Source: Aggregatilineales bacterium
Lineage (GTDB): Bacteria; Chloroflexota; Anaerolineae; Aggregatilineales; Ch27
NCBI GenBank assembly: GCA_029976005.1
Contig: JARKOQ010000154.1
Location: 1-34,074, forward strand
DNA: 34,074 bases
Direction of reading: 5' to 3'
The notes under the pieces were generated by a model, which saw nothing but the letters and a program-made list of their open reading frames with translations, had not been told where the DNA came from and made no database searches. The translations under genes were made by a program, and so were the position numbers. Position 1 is the first letter of the stretch, and every line of letters begins with the position of its first letter. Positions 14,660 to 22,347 of the stretch are shown here, piece after piece.

Positions 14660-17587
14660 CTAGCTCAGGTCCGCCTGGACGGCCCGCCACATGGCGACCC
14701 GCTCCGCCAACAATTGGTGCTCCGGCATCGACAGGGCCGGGTCTTCCTCGTACAGCGTGCGCGCCTCGCGCTGGGCCAGTGCGACCAGGGGCGGGTTGAT
14801 GTCGCTGCCAAAGCGCAGCGGCGTCCCCAACCCGCTCTGGCGCAGACCGAACAGATCGCCCGCGCCACGCATGCGAAAGTCGATCTCGGCCAGCTCGAAG
14901 CCATCGGTTGTGCGGGTCATGGCCTCCAGTCGCTGGGTCGCTTCCGGGGTGGCATTCTCACCCATCAGAAGGCAGTAGGACTGGTGCGCGCCGCGCCCCA
15001 CCCGGCCCCGGAACTGGTGAAGCTGGGCCAGCCCGAACCGGCTGGCATCCTCGATCAGGATCACGCTGGCGTTGGGGATGTCGATCCCGACCTCGACCAC
15101 GGACGTGCTGACCAGAATGTCCAACTCGCCCGTCTTGAAGGCCGCCATGACGGCTTCCTTCTCATCGGCTTTCATCCGGCCATGCAGCAGCCCCAGCCGC
15201 CGGGTGCGGAAAACCTCCCGGCTCAGGCGACTGTATTCGTCCACGGCGGCGCGGGTCTCGTCGTCCTCTTCCTCGGCTTCGACCAGCGGGTACACGATGA
15301 ACGCCTGGCGGCCCTGCGCGATCTGCTGATCGACGAAGCTGTAAGCGCGCTCGCGTTCCAGGCCGGACATGACATGCGTCTCGACCGGAGTCCGCCCCGG
15401 CGGCAATTCGTTGATCACCGACAGGTCGAGATCGGCGTGCAGGGTCAGGGCCAGGGTACGCGGGATTGGCGTGGCGGTCATCACCAGCAGGTGCGGATTG
15501 GTGCCCTTGCCGCGCAACTGGCCGCGCTGCTCCACCCCGAAGCGGTGCTGCTCGTCGACGATCGCCAGGGTCAGGTTCTGGAACGCGACCCCGCCCTGGA
15601 TCAGGGCATGGGTGCCGATCACGATCGACACGGTGCCGTCCGCCAGACGCGCCAGGGTCTCGTCGCGCTCGGCCGGGGGAGTCGCCCCGGTCAGCAAGCG
15701 GATAGCGATCTCGCGGTCGGGCAGAAGCGCGGCCAGCGTGGCCGTAATCGACTGGAAGTGCTGCTCGGCCAGGATACTGGTCGGAGCCATCAGCGCGGCC
15801 TGCCCGCCGTTCTGCACCGCGATCGCCATCGCCAGGGCGGCGACGACCGTTTTGCCCGATCCCACGTCGCCTTGCAGCAGGCGGTTCATCGGCACATTGC
15901 GCGCCATGTCGGACCGGATATCGCTCAGGGCCTGCTGCTGCGCGCCGGTCAGCACGAAGGGCAGGCGGGCGATCAGTCCTTCCAGCCAATCATCGTCCAC
16001 GGCCAGCGGCACGCCCGGCGTCTGCTGCCAGGCGCGGCGGCGGGCCAGCATCGCCAGTTGCAGGATCAGCAGCTCGTCGAAGGCCAGCCGCTCGCGGGCA
16101 TAGCGCAGGTAGTCCCAGTGCTCCGGGAAGTGCACCTGGCGCAGCGCCCAGCCCAGGTCGACCAGATCGGCGCGGTCCAGCACGCTCTCCGGCACGTAGT
16201 CCGGCAGGCGTCCGGCCCAATAGTCCACGGTCGTCTTGAGGATGCGGCGCATCGTCCGGCCGGTCAGCCCTTTGGTCAACGGGTAGACCGGGACGATCGC
16301 GCGGGTATGCAGATTCTCGAACTCCAGCAGTTCCCATTCGGGATTGGACATCGACAGCTTGCCCAGGTGGCTTTCGGTCTTGCCGCTGACCACCACCTGC
16401 ACGCCGCGCTTGAGCTGGCGGGCCAGATAGGGCTGGCCGAAGAAGAACACTTCCAGGGTCGCCGTGCCGTCGTCGAGCGTCACCTGAAGGAACTCGCGCC
16501 CGGTGCGAGCCTTGTGGATCATGCTGGTGCGCACCGAGCCAATCAGCGTGTAGACCTCGCCCGGTTTGGCGCGGTGGATCGGCACCATCCGGGTGTAGTC
16601 GTCGTAGCGGCGCGGGAGATGGTAAAGCAGGTCTTCCACCGTATGCAGCCCCAGGCGGGCCAGCTTGGAGGAGACGCGCTCCCCCACCCGTTCGACGACC
16701 GTCACCGGGGCGTTCAGCCCATGCAGGCGCTCGACCGCGTCGGCGGGAAGCTCGCCCCGGCGCGACTTGCGGCGCGGCTTGGGCCGGACCGGCTCCTCCT
16801 GGATGGCTTCACTCGAATCGCCCTCCGCCGGGACGATGTCCTCCAGGCCCATGCGCGCCTGCTCACCGGGGAAGCCCCCCGGCTCCGGCTCGGACTCGTC
16901 CTCGAATTCCGCTTCGGACGGCGGTGGAGTCGGGCGCGCCTTGTGCGGCGGCTGGGCCTTCGGCCCGGCGGCGGGCCGCGCCTTACGCGGGCGATCGGCC
17001 TCTCTGGGTGGCCGGGAAGGCGGCGCACCTTGAGGCGGCGCACCTTGAGGCGGCTCGGCCTGGGACTGCGCGGATACCGGCGGCTGATCGGCCGCCGTCT
17101 GAGACTGCGACCGGGATTCCGGCCGGGACTCCGGTAGACTTTCCGGACGGGCTGGCTCCGCCTCGGAGGGGCGGGGCGGGCGCGAGCCGCGCCGGTCCCT
17201 GGGCGCGGTGACCCCGGCGCCGGGGCGCTTCTCCGGAGCGCGCTTCTCGATCCGGCGCACGGGCGGCGCGTCCGCAGATGGGCCGGACGGCGCCGGGCCG
17301 GATGGAGCGGGCGTCTCGCCCGGCTGCACGCGGCCCGTGATGCGATCCATCATGTACCGGACGCGCTGGTGGCGCTCCTGGCGATCGACGACCTGCTCGT
17401 AAGCCTGCATCAGGACGACCAGTTCGTCGACCAGAGCGTGGTGATCGGGCCGGCGCGCCTGGGCATGGGCATCCACCTGCCACTTCCCGGCGAATGCGCC
17501 CAGGCCGCCGATCACGGCGCCGTTTTTGTACCCCTGCTCGCGTTCGAGCCGGAGAATCTTCATCAAGGTTTCGAGGGCTGATGGCAT
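14660..17587 (-). CDS. recG: ATP-dependent DNA helicase RecG with long N-terminal extension
   Basis: A 975-residue protein. Residues about 285-975 are standard RecG: wedge/OB domain (LNAPVTVVERVGERVSSKLA through LPRRYDDYT), Walker A GDVGSGKT (573-580), DEQH box (678-681), ATPIPRTLA and the C-terminal QFRGRVGRG. RecG reverses stalled forks and processes branched DNA. The first 85 residues form a small helical domain (EREQGYKNGAVIGGLGAF), and residues about 86-280 are a low-complexity Pro/Arg/Ser/Glu linker. The total is nearly 300 residues longer than E. coli RecG. The N-terminal part keeps frame and codon character, so the ATG at 17587 is accepted, although its Shine-Dalgarno is weak (GAAGAGA). 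It starts 12 bp after the fakB gene and is translated as part of the operon. Confidence 0.96.
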   Translation of the reverse strand: MPSALETLMKILRLEREQGYKNGAVIGGLGAFAGKWQVDAHAQARRPDHHALVDELVVLMQAYEQVVDRQERHQRVRYMMDRITGRVQPGETPAPSGPAPSGPSADAPPVRRIEKRAPEKRPGAGVTAPRDRRGSRPPRPSEAEPARPESLPESRPESRSQSQTAADQPPVSAQSQAEPPQGAPPQGAPPSRPPREADRPRKARPAAGPKAQPPHKARPTPPPSEAEFEDESEPEPGGFPGEQARMGLEDIVPAEGDSSEAIQEEPVRPKPRRKSRRGELPADAVERLHGLNAPVTVVERVGERVSSKLARLGLHTVEDLLYHLPRRYDDYTRMVPIHRAKPGEVYTLIGSVRTSMIHKARTGREFLQVTLDDGTATLEVFFFGQPYLARQLKRGVQVVVSGKTESHLGKLSMSNPEWELLEFENLHTRAIVPVYPLTKGLTGRTMRRILKTTVDYWAGRLPDYVPESVLDRADLVDLGWALRQVHFPEHWDYLRYARERLAFDELLILQLAMLARRRAWQQTPGVPLAVDDDWLEGLIARLPFVLTGAQQQALSDIRSDMARNVPMNRLLQGDVGSGKTVVAALAMAIAVQNGGQAALMAPTSILAEQHFQSITATLAALLPDREIAIRLLTGATPPAERDETLARLADGTVSIVIGTHALIQGGVAFQNLTLAIVDEQHRFGVEQRGQLRGKGTNPHLLVMTATPIPRTLALTLHADLDLSVINELPPGRTPVETHVMSGLERERAYSFVDQQIAQGRQAFIVYPLVEAEEEDDETRAAVDEYSRLSREVFRTRRLGLLHGRMKADEKEAVMAAFKTGELDILVSTSVVEVGIDIPNASVILIEDASRFGLAQLHQFRGRVGRGAHQSYCLLMGENATPEATQRLEAMTRTTDGFELAEIDFRMRGAGDLFGLRQSGLGTPLRFGSDINPPLVALAQREARTLYEEDPALSMPEHQLLAERVAMWRAVQADLS
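17019..17054. repeat. 15-bp tandem repeat inside the recG linker
   Basis: About 2.4 copies of GGCGGCGCACCTTGA in tandem. The unit is a multiple of three, so the frame is kept; in the protein it reads as repeated PPQGA. It lies in the disordered linker and is probably length-variable between strains. Confidence 0.8.
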
Positions 17588-17599
17588 AAGTCTCTTCAG

Positions 17600-18445
17600 T
17601 CATGTGCGGGTGATCAGCGCCACGCCCAGCCCCTTGGCCCCCACGTGGGTTCCCAGGGAGGGGTTGACGTTGACCACCAGAATCTGTTCGAGCGGAAACA
17701 CGGGCGCGAAAACCGACTTCAACTCATTGGCGGCGGCCAGGTTATCCGTGTGGAGGATCGCCAGCCGCTCCAGGGGCGTGTGCTGCATCGCCAGATCGAT
17801 CAGGTGATCCGTCGCCCGCCGGAATGTACGGATGTTCGCCAGTGACTCTACCACACCCTGCCGTAGAGACAAGACAGGCTTGATTCCCAGGATGCGCCCG
17901 GCCAGCGCCGTGGCCCAGCCCACCCGCCCGCTCTTGAGCAGGTTGTCCAGGGTGCTCAGCGCGGCATAAATGTAGATGCGGGACTGCAACGCCTGAAGGC
18001 GGGCCACGATCTCTTCCACGCTGGCCCCGGCCAGGGCCGCTTCGGCCGCCTCCAGCACCAGGAATCCGGCTCCCATCGTCAACTGCCCGCTGTCGATGAG
18101 CGTGTAACGCCCCGGCGCGAACTCCTCCGCCGCCAGCCGGAAGTTGTTGTAGATGCCGCTCAGCCGGGCCGGGGCGGCGATCAGGATCAGGTGGCGGGCT
18201 TCGGCGGCGGCGGTCGCAACCATGTCGCGGGTCAGCCCCAGGGGACAGGCCGAAGTGGTCGGCAGCGGGTTGAGCATCGGCAACCGCCGGTAGAACTCAT
18301 CCCGCGTCAACTGGACGTCATCGTCCAGGTAGCTCTGACTGCCGATGGTGACGACGGTGGGAATCAGCGCGATCCCCAACCGGGCCGCCAGGTCACGCGG
18401 CACGTCGCACACGCTGTCCGCAAGAACCTTGATTGCCACGGTCAT
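17600..18445 (-). CDS. fakB: DegV-family fatty-acid-binding protein (FakB)
   Basis: A 281-residue DegV protein. It opens IKVLADSVCDVP and contains the PTTSACPLG loop (TTSQPS-like, whose Ser/Thr contact the fatty-acid carboxylate), SGIYNN, the LIDSGQLTMGAG segment, GRILGIKPVLSL and the C-terminal NPSLGTHVGAKGLGVAL. FakB proteins carry a fatty acid to the kinase FakA, which phosphorylates it to acyl-phosphate for phospholipid synthesis. A paralogue lies directly upstream and FakA beyond it. The ATG shares one base with the stop of that paralogue (TGATG), so translation is coupled. In the glycine-rich end, AK replaces the common PG. Which fatty acid it prefers cannot be read from the sequence. 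Confidence 0.93.
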   Translation of the reverse strand: MTVAIKVLADSVCDVPRDLAARLGIALIPTVVTIGSQSYLDDDVQLTRDEFYRRLPMLNPLPTTSACPLGLTRDMVATAAAEARHLILIAAPARLSGIYNNFRLAAEEFAPGRYTLIDSGQLTMGAGFLVLEAAEAALAGASVEEIVARLQALQSRIYIYAALSTLDNLLKSGRVGWATALAGRILGIKPVLSLRQGVVESLANIRTFRRATDHLIDLAMQHTPLERLAILHTDNLAAANELKSVFAPVFPLEQILVVNVNPSLGTHVGAKGLGVALITRT

Positions 18446-19308
18446 CAGAGATCATCTTCCGCTTCGTAGACCATGATTCCAACCCCATCCGGCCCCAGGT
18501 GAGTCCCCAGGCTAGGCCCATACATCATGATCGGAAAGTCCCGGCCGCCGAATTCGAGCGCCAATCGATCCTGGATCAGGCGGGTCTGCTCGGTGAAATG
18601 GGGGGTGTTCTGGACGATCACCAGCTCGCGAATGTCCGAAAACTCGGTCACGAACTCGATCAACCGGTCCACCGCCTGCAAGCGGGTGCGCACCTTCTCC
18701 ATCGTCAGCAGCACGCCGTCCTCGATAGTCAGGAAAGGCTTGATCCCCAGAATTTTGCCCAGGATGGCCTGCGCTTCCCCGATCAGACGGCCGCGAAACA
18801 GGTAGTCGAGCGTCTCTACGTAAAAGACCGAATACACCCGTGTGACGGCCCCCCGCACGATCCGGACCACGCTCTCCAGCGAGGACGTGGTCTCCGCCGC
18901 GCGCGCGGCCGTCTCCACCAGGAAGGCCAGGCCGACCGAGGTGGTGAGCGAATCGATCACCACGACCTCGCTCCGGCCGCGCATCGCCTCGGCCGCCTGG
19001 AGCGCGTTGCGGTAGGAATCGCTCAACCCGTGGGCCATCGTCAGCACCAGCAGGTGATCGGTTTCTTGCAGCAACTGCGAGAAGGCTTCGCTATAAGCCG
19101 CCACGGACGGCGCTTCCAGAACCGGAGGGGGCATCCCTTCGGTCAGAACCCGGCGGAAAAACGCATCCGAGTCCAGGTCGATACCCTCGCGGAACCGTTC
19201 CTGACCGAACCGGATCGTCACGGGCACGACGGTGATATCAAACTGCCGGATCAGGGATGGGTTGAGGAACTGGACCGAGCTGTCGGTGACGATTCGAACC
19301 TTACCCAA
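18445..19308 (-). CDS. fakB: DegV-family fatty-acid-binding protein (second FakB paralogue)
   Basis: A 287-residue DegV protein starting MGKVRIVTDSSVQFLNPSL, with VIDSLTTSVGLAFL, GKILGIKPFLTIEDG and GPSLGTHLGPDGVGI. In place of the usual TTSQPS carboxylate-binding loop it has GMPPPVLEAPSVAAY, so its ligand contacts differ from the downstream paralogue. The two proteins are clearly diverged, which fits the known use of separate FakBs for saturated and unsaturated fatty acids. I place the start at TTG 19308: GGGAGG lies 6 nt upstream and the protein then begins at the family's normal N-terminus. An ATG at 19359 would add 17 residues that do not look like family sequence. It lies about 100 bp after fakA. 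Confidence 0.9.
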   Translation of the reverse strand: MGKVRIVTDSSVQFLNPSLIRQFDITVVPVTIRFGQERFREGIDLDSDAFFRRVLTEGMPPPVLEAPSVAAYSEAFSQLLQETDHLLVLTMAHGLSDSYRNALQAAEAMRGRSEVVVIDSLTTSVGLAFLVETAARAAETTSSLESVVRIVRGAVTRVYSVFYVETLDYLFRGRLIGEAQAILGKILGIKPFLTIEDGVLLTMEKVRTRLQAVDRLIEFVTEFSDIRELVIVQNTPHFTEQTRLIQDRLALEFGGRDFPIMMYGPSLGTHLGPDGVGIMVYEAEDDL

Positions 19309-19406
19309 CCTTTGCCTCCCAACATGCAGAGGCGTTCGCGGCCGGTTGGGGCCGACCATCCCCCGCCCTTCGCTCGCGCTCGCCTGATCGCCAGTCCGCC
19401 ATACAG

Positions 19407-21098
19407 CTATTCGATGCTCAGGAAAAAGTGATAGTGGGGCTGGCCGCCAGCCACAACCTCGAAGCTGAAGTAGGGATAGTCATGGCCAAGCGCGTCACCG
19501 ATGTCCTGCGCTTCCGCCGCCGTTACGTTGGAACCGTAGTACAGCGTCACCAGCTCGTAGGCATTGCTGTCCAGGCGGCCAATCAGATCGTGCATCAACT
19601 GGGCGAGGTCATCGCCGGAGACGACGATCTTGCCTTCCAGCAGGCCGATCAACTGCCCGGCCTCGGCCCGCACCCCGTCGATCTCCACGGAGCGCACCGC
19701 CGTGGTCACTTCCCCGGCCATGACCTGTTCGAGCGCCTCGCTCATCTGCTCCACGAACAGATCGAGGTTATTCCGGTTGGCCTCGTGCAAGCGGACATTC
19801 GCATATTGGAACATGGCGACAACACCCTGCGGCACGTTCTTGCTGGGCAGGACCACCACCTGCTTGTCCTTGCACTTGCGGGCCGCCTGTTGGGCCGCCA
19901 GCACGATGTTGCTGTTATTTGGCAGGAAGATGACTTTCTCGGCGGACAGCTCGTTGATGGCGGTGCAGATTTCCTCGACGCTGGGATTCATGGTCTGGCC
20001 GCCGCTGACCAGGCGGGCCGCGCCCTGCTCGTAGAAGACCCGCGCCAGGCCATCCCCCGGCGAGACGGCCACCACGGCCACATCGCCCGGCAGCAGTTCC
20101 ACCGTGGGCTTGGGCGCTTCCACGACCTCCACGCCAATGTTCTCCAGGTACTGCTGGTACATGTTCTCCACGACCACGTCGCTGATCACGCCAAGTCGCG
20201 AAGCGTAACTTATCGGCTGGCCGGGATCGAATACATGGACGTGAATCTTGACGGTGGTGTCGCCGTCGCTGGTCACGATCGTCGAATCGCCCATCTTCTC
20301 GATGGCTACCCGGATGTGCTCCACATCCAGGTTGGTCCCGGTGACCAGCATTTGAACGTCGTACGGATGCCCGAATTCCATCGCGCTCATGACCGGCACC
20401 TGCTTGCGGCCAGGGGCGGCAGCCGCGGCGGCGACCATTTCCGCTTCCAGCGATTCGCCGCGCAGGTGGCGCAGCATGCCTTCCAGAATGAACGTCAAAC
20501 CCTGTCCTCCTGAGTCCACCACGCCAGCCTGCTTGAGGATCGGCAGCATATCCGGCGTGCGAACCAGCGCATCATTGGCCTGATCGACGGCCGAAACCAG
20601 CAGATCACGCAGGTCAGGGCGCGTCTCCACCTCGGACCCCAGGCGTTCGGAGACCTCGCGGATGATGGTCAGGATCGTGCCTTCACGGGCCGGTTTGGGA
20701 GCCGCATCGTAGGCAAAGCGCGTCCCGGTTTCACAGGCGCTAACGAAACCTGGGGTATCCAGGCGCTCCAGCTCGCGCAGCGCGACGCTGAACCCACGCC
20801 AGATCTGGGACAGGATCACGCCGGAGTTGCCGCGCGATCCATTCACGGCGCCCTTGGCGAACTTGCGCGCCACGTTGCCCACGTGCGGATCGTCCAGCTC
20901 GGCGATTTCGGAGTAGGCGCTCTGCATGGTGAGCAGCATGTTAATGCCCGTGTCGCCATCCGGCACCGGGAAGACGTTGAGCTGGTTGACGATCTGATAA
21001 TGCTGCTCCAGCCAGGCCATGCCAGCCAGCAGCATGGATTTGAATTGGCGTCCATCCAGGGAAGCATATTCGGAAGATAAGGGGGTCTGGTCGGTCAT
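19407..21098 (-). CDS. fakA: Fatty acid kinase FakA (DAK2-domain, YloV family)
   Basis: A 563-residue cytoplasmic kinase that phosphorylates FakB-bound fatty acid with ATP. Residues about 15-210 are the DAK2 nucleotide-binding domain: NVFPVPDGDTGINM with Asp47 and Asp49 for Mg-ATP, RGNSGVILSQIWRGF, and DSGGQGLTFILEGM. The middle (about 240-330) carries HPYDVQMLVTG and the C-terminal part has VAVSPGDGL, the PNNSNI segment and LPSKNVPQG typical of YloV. Length matches the family (about 550). The two DegV genes follow it in the same operon and the Asp23-family gene precedes it, as in the yloU-yloV pair of Bacillus. AGAGAGAA lies before the ATG. PlsX/PlsY are not in the window. Confidence 0.95.
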   Translation of the reverse strand: MTDQTPLSSEYASLDGRQFKSMLLAGMAWLEQHYQIVNQLNVFPVPDGDTGINMLLTMQSAYSEIAELDDPHVGNVARKFAKGAVNGSRGNSGVILSQIWRGFSVALRELERLDTPGFVSACETGTRFAYDAAPKPAREGTILTIIREVSERLGSEVETRPDLRDLLVSAVDQANDALVRTPDMLPILKQAGVVDSGGQGLTFILEGMLRHLRGESLEAEMVAAAAAAPGRKQVPVMSAMEFGHPYDVQMLVTGTNLDVEHIRVAIEKMGDSTIVTSDGDTTVKIHVHVFDPGQPISYASRLGVISDVVVENMYQQYLENIGVEVVEAPKPTVELLPGDVAVVAVSPGDGLARVFYEQGAARLVSGGQTMNPSVEEICTAINELSAEKVIFLPNNSNIVLAAQQAARKCKDKQVVVLPSKNVPQGVVAMFQYANVRLHEANRNNLDLFVEQMSEALEQVMAGEVTTAVRSVEIDGVRAEAGQLIGLLEGKIVVSGDDLAQLMHDLIGRLDSNAYELVTLYYGSNVTAAEAQDIGDALGHDYPYFSFEVVAGGQPHYHFFLSIE

Positions 21099-21179
21099 GC
21101 AATGATTCTCTCTGCGACAGGCTCAGTCTGCCGGCCCCACAGCCCGCAGGCGCTGGCAATCAGACGGATGGCGGCCAAA

Positions 21180-21539
21180 TCAGGCATCGGGATGAGTCAC
21201 CCGCAGGCCCTGAACATGCACGTTCACCTGGGTGACAGGCGCACCGACGCTTTTTTCCACCTGGTAACGCACCGCGTTGATCAGGCTGTTGGCCACGGTC
21301 GCGATCCGGGTGCCGTACTCAATCACCACGTACAGATCGATCAGAATCTCGTCGCCGTTGAGCGCCACGACAACCCCGCGATTGGGATCGCGAGACAGAG
21401 CCGCGGCAACTTCCGACGCCAGATTCGACGCTGCCATCCCGACGACGCCGTAACTCTGCAAGGCAGCCCGGCTGGCAATCGAGGCGATTGCCGTGGGAGA
21501 GATGTGGATCTCGCCCGAAATGGCCTGTTGTTCAGTCAT
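21180..21539 (-). CDS. Asp23/Gls24 (YloU) family protein
   Basis: A 119-residue protein of the alkaline-shock family: GEIHISPTAIASIASRAALQSYGVVGM, then LNGDEILIDLYVVIEYGTRIATVANSLINAVRYQVEK and VTQVNVHVQGLRV. Family members are membrane-associated envelope-stress or scaffold proteins, and the YloU subgroup is typically encoded next to fakA (yloV), as here. The frame is open to 21734, but that extension reads through a dispersed repeat and promoter sequence. The ATG at 21539 fits the family start, although no clear Shine-Dalgarno precedes it. It is the first gene of the fak-recG-coaD operon, 81 bp before fakA. Confidence 0.93.
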   Translation of the reverse strand: MTEQQAISGEIHISPTAIASIASRAALQSYGVVGMAASNLASEVAAALSRDPNRGVVVALNGDEILIDLYVVIEYGTRIATVANSLINAVRYQVEKSVGAPVTQVNVHVQGLRVTHPDA

Positions 21540-21603
21540 GTTCAACTGGTCCAATTGGCTCTCTGTCCGTATCACGAACTGGCAGGTCACAAAATCCACC
21601 CTA

Positions 21604-21612
21604 ATTATAGCA
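21604..21612 (-). promoter_or_regulatory. Extended -10 promoter of the Asp23-fakA-fakB-recG-coaD operon
   Basis: The minus strand reads TGCTATAAT, a perfect -10 with the TGn extension, and no recognisable -35. Start would be near 21597, about 58 nt before the Asp23-family ATG. No other promoter is obvious within the seven genes that follow, whose gaps are small. Confidence 0.7.
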
Positions 21613-21672
21613 AACAAGGCGGATTTAACATCGTGCGACCTCATTGGGTGCGGGCACAGGGTGATTGCATCA

Positions 21673-21722
21673 AACTGGAAGAGCATCTCACCGCACAGGA
21701 CGCGAAGAACACAAAGGAAAAA
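21673..21722. repeat. Dispersed-repeat-like segment (CACAGGACGCGAAGAACACAA type)
   Basis: The purine-rich CGCANAGGACGCGAAGAACACAAAGGA pattern resembles a repeat that I recall being scattered through genomes of Chloroflexota, Cyanobacteria and Planctomycetes and that yields recurrent spurious frames. Only one copy is in this window, so repetition elsewhere in the genome is inferred from memory. Confidence 0.4.
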
Positions 21723-21753
21723 CAGGATGCCCAAGTCTTTCCTGCACGCCCCC

Positions 21754-21833
21754 GGCGTGCCTGGCGCATGCCCTTTGCGACATAGCCTTCTCTACATGCC
21801 GCTTCCCCGGATTTTTCCCTGGCGTGCCTGGCG
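21754..21833. repeat. Pair of 13-bp direct repeats GGCGTGCCTGGCG
   Basis: Identical copies at 21754-21766 and 21821-21833, 67 bp apart, both followed by degenerate sequence. They lie just upstream of the rpmB promoter and next to the dispersed-repeat-like segment, so they may be parts of the same repeat family. Confidence 0.6.
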
Positions 21834-21886
21834 TTTTTACGGTTCAGAATGCGGCCAGATGCGATAACCTGCAAGCGAGTGCACCC

Positions 21887-21915
21887 TTGTCAAAGCCAGA
21901 GGGCTATGGTAGCAT
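21887..21915 (+). promoter_or_regulatory. Candidate promoter for rpmB
   Basis: TTGTCA (21887-21892), a 17-bp spacer, then TAGCAT (21910-21915). The start would be near 21922, about 43 nt before the rpmB ATG. Confidence 0.55.
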
Positions 21916-21964
21916 CCTTACTGCGACTTTCCAAGATCAGAAACCAGTGAATGAGGCATCAGCC

Positions 21965-22147
21965 ATGGCGAAGTGCGACTATTGTGGCAAGCAGCCGATG
22001 TTCGGCAACAATCGCAGCCACTCATTGCGGGCGACCAAGCGTCAGTTCAAGCCCAATATTCAGCGCGTCAAGGTCATGGAAAAGGGCCACCTCGTGAGCC
22101 GCAATCTGTGCTCGACCTGCATCAAGGCCCTGACCAAGAACGTCTAG
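21965..22147 (+). CDS. rpmB: 50S ribosomal protein L28 (zinc-binding form)
   Basis: A 60-residue basic protein with the L28 pattern: MAKCDYCGKQPMFGNN, SHSLRATKRQFKPNIQRV and LCSTCIKAL. It has the two CxxC pairs (Cys4/Cys7 and Cys49/Cys52) of the C+ type that binds zinc; many bacteria also or instead have a C- paralogue expressed under zinc limitation. It is a large-subunit protein. GAGG lies 8 nt before the ATG at 21965; an upstream extension of the frame covers promoter sequence and is rejected. It is divergent from the Asp23/fakA operon, whereas in Bacillus rpmB faces the same general neighbours. Confidence 0.97.
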   Translation: MAKCDYCGKQPMFGNNRSHSLRATKRQFKPNIQRVKVMEKGHLVSRNLCSTCIKALTKNV

Positions 22148-22210
22148 CCCGCGCTCGATAGCGGCTGCCCCCGGTCAGACGGTATCCGCCGTCCCCTGCT
22201 GGAGAGGCCA

Positions 22211-22237
22211 AAAAAGCCCCGCTGCGCGGGGCTTTTT
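22211..22237. terminator. Bidirectional-type intrinsic terminator after rpmB
   Basis: A 12-bp perfect stem AAAAAGCCCCGC/GCGGGGCTTTTT with a 3-nt loop, giving T5 on either strand. It closes the rpmB transcript 64 bp after the stop codon. Confidence 0.95.
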
Positions 22238-22285
22238 GTTTTGGCCTGCTTACCCATTTCCTCAAGGCAGAACCAATCGAAGTGC

Positions 22286-22313
22286 TTGAACCCATCCCGT
22301 GATGCGCTAGAAT
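22286..22313 (+). promoter_or_regulatory. Candidate promoter for the isochorismatase-family gene
   Basis: TTGAAC (22286-22291), a 16-bp spacer, then TAGAAT (22308-22313). It lies just downstream of the rpmB terminator and gives a leader of about 28 nt. Confidence 0.65.
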
Positions 22314-22347
22314 AGAACTGGTGTTCGTCGCCCACGGGAGGGATTTC

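Larger units (their letters stand above)
21613..21886. other. Divergent intergenic region with repeat-like sequence
   Basis: The region between the Asp23 and rpmB promoters. Frames crossing it give low-complexity translations (FLCVLRVLCGE on one strand, HRTRRTQRK on the other) and are not genes. The two repeats it contains are listed separately. Confidence 0.5.

Noticed and set aside
14591-17137. 848-codon plus-strand frame opposite recG
   Set aside because: A long antisense frame caused by high GC; its translation has no domain and it lacks a ribosome binding site, while recG is certain.
16983-17603. 206-codon frame opposite in phase to the recG N-terminal region
   Set aside because: An Arg/Pro-rich shadow of the low-complexity linker; the recG frame continues a recognisable domain structure through it.
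21540-21734. 65-residue N-terminal extension of the Asp23-family frame
   Set aside because: It translates promoter and repeat-like DNA (FLCVLRVLCGE) and the extended -10 lies inside it.
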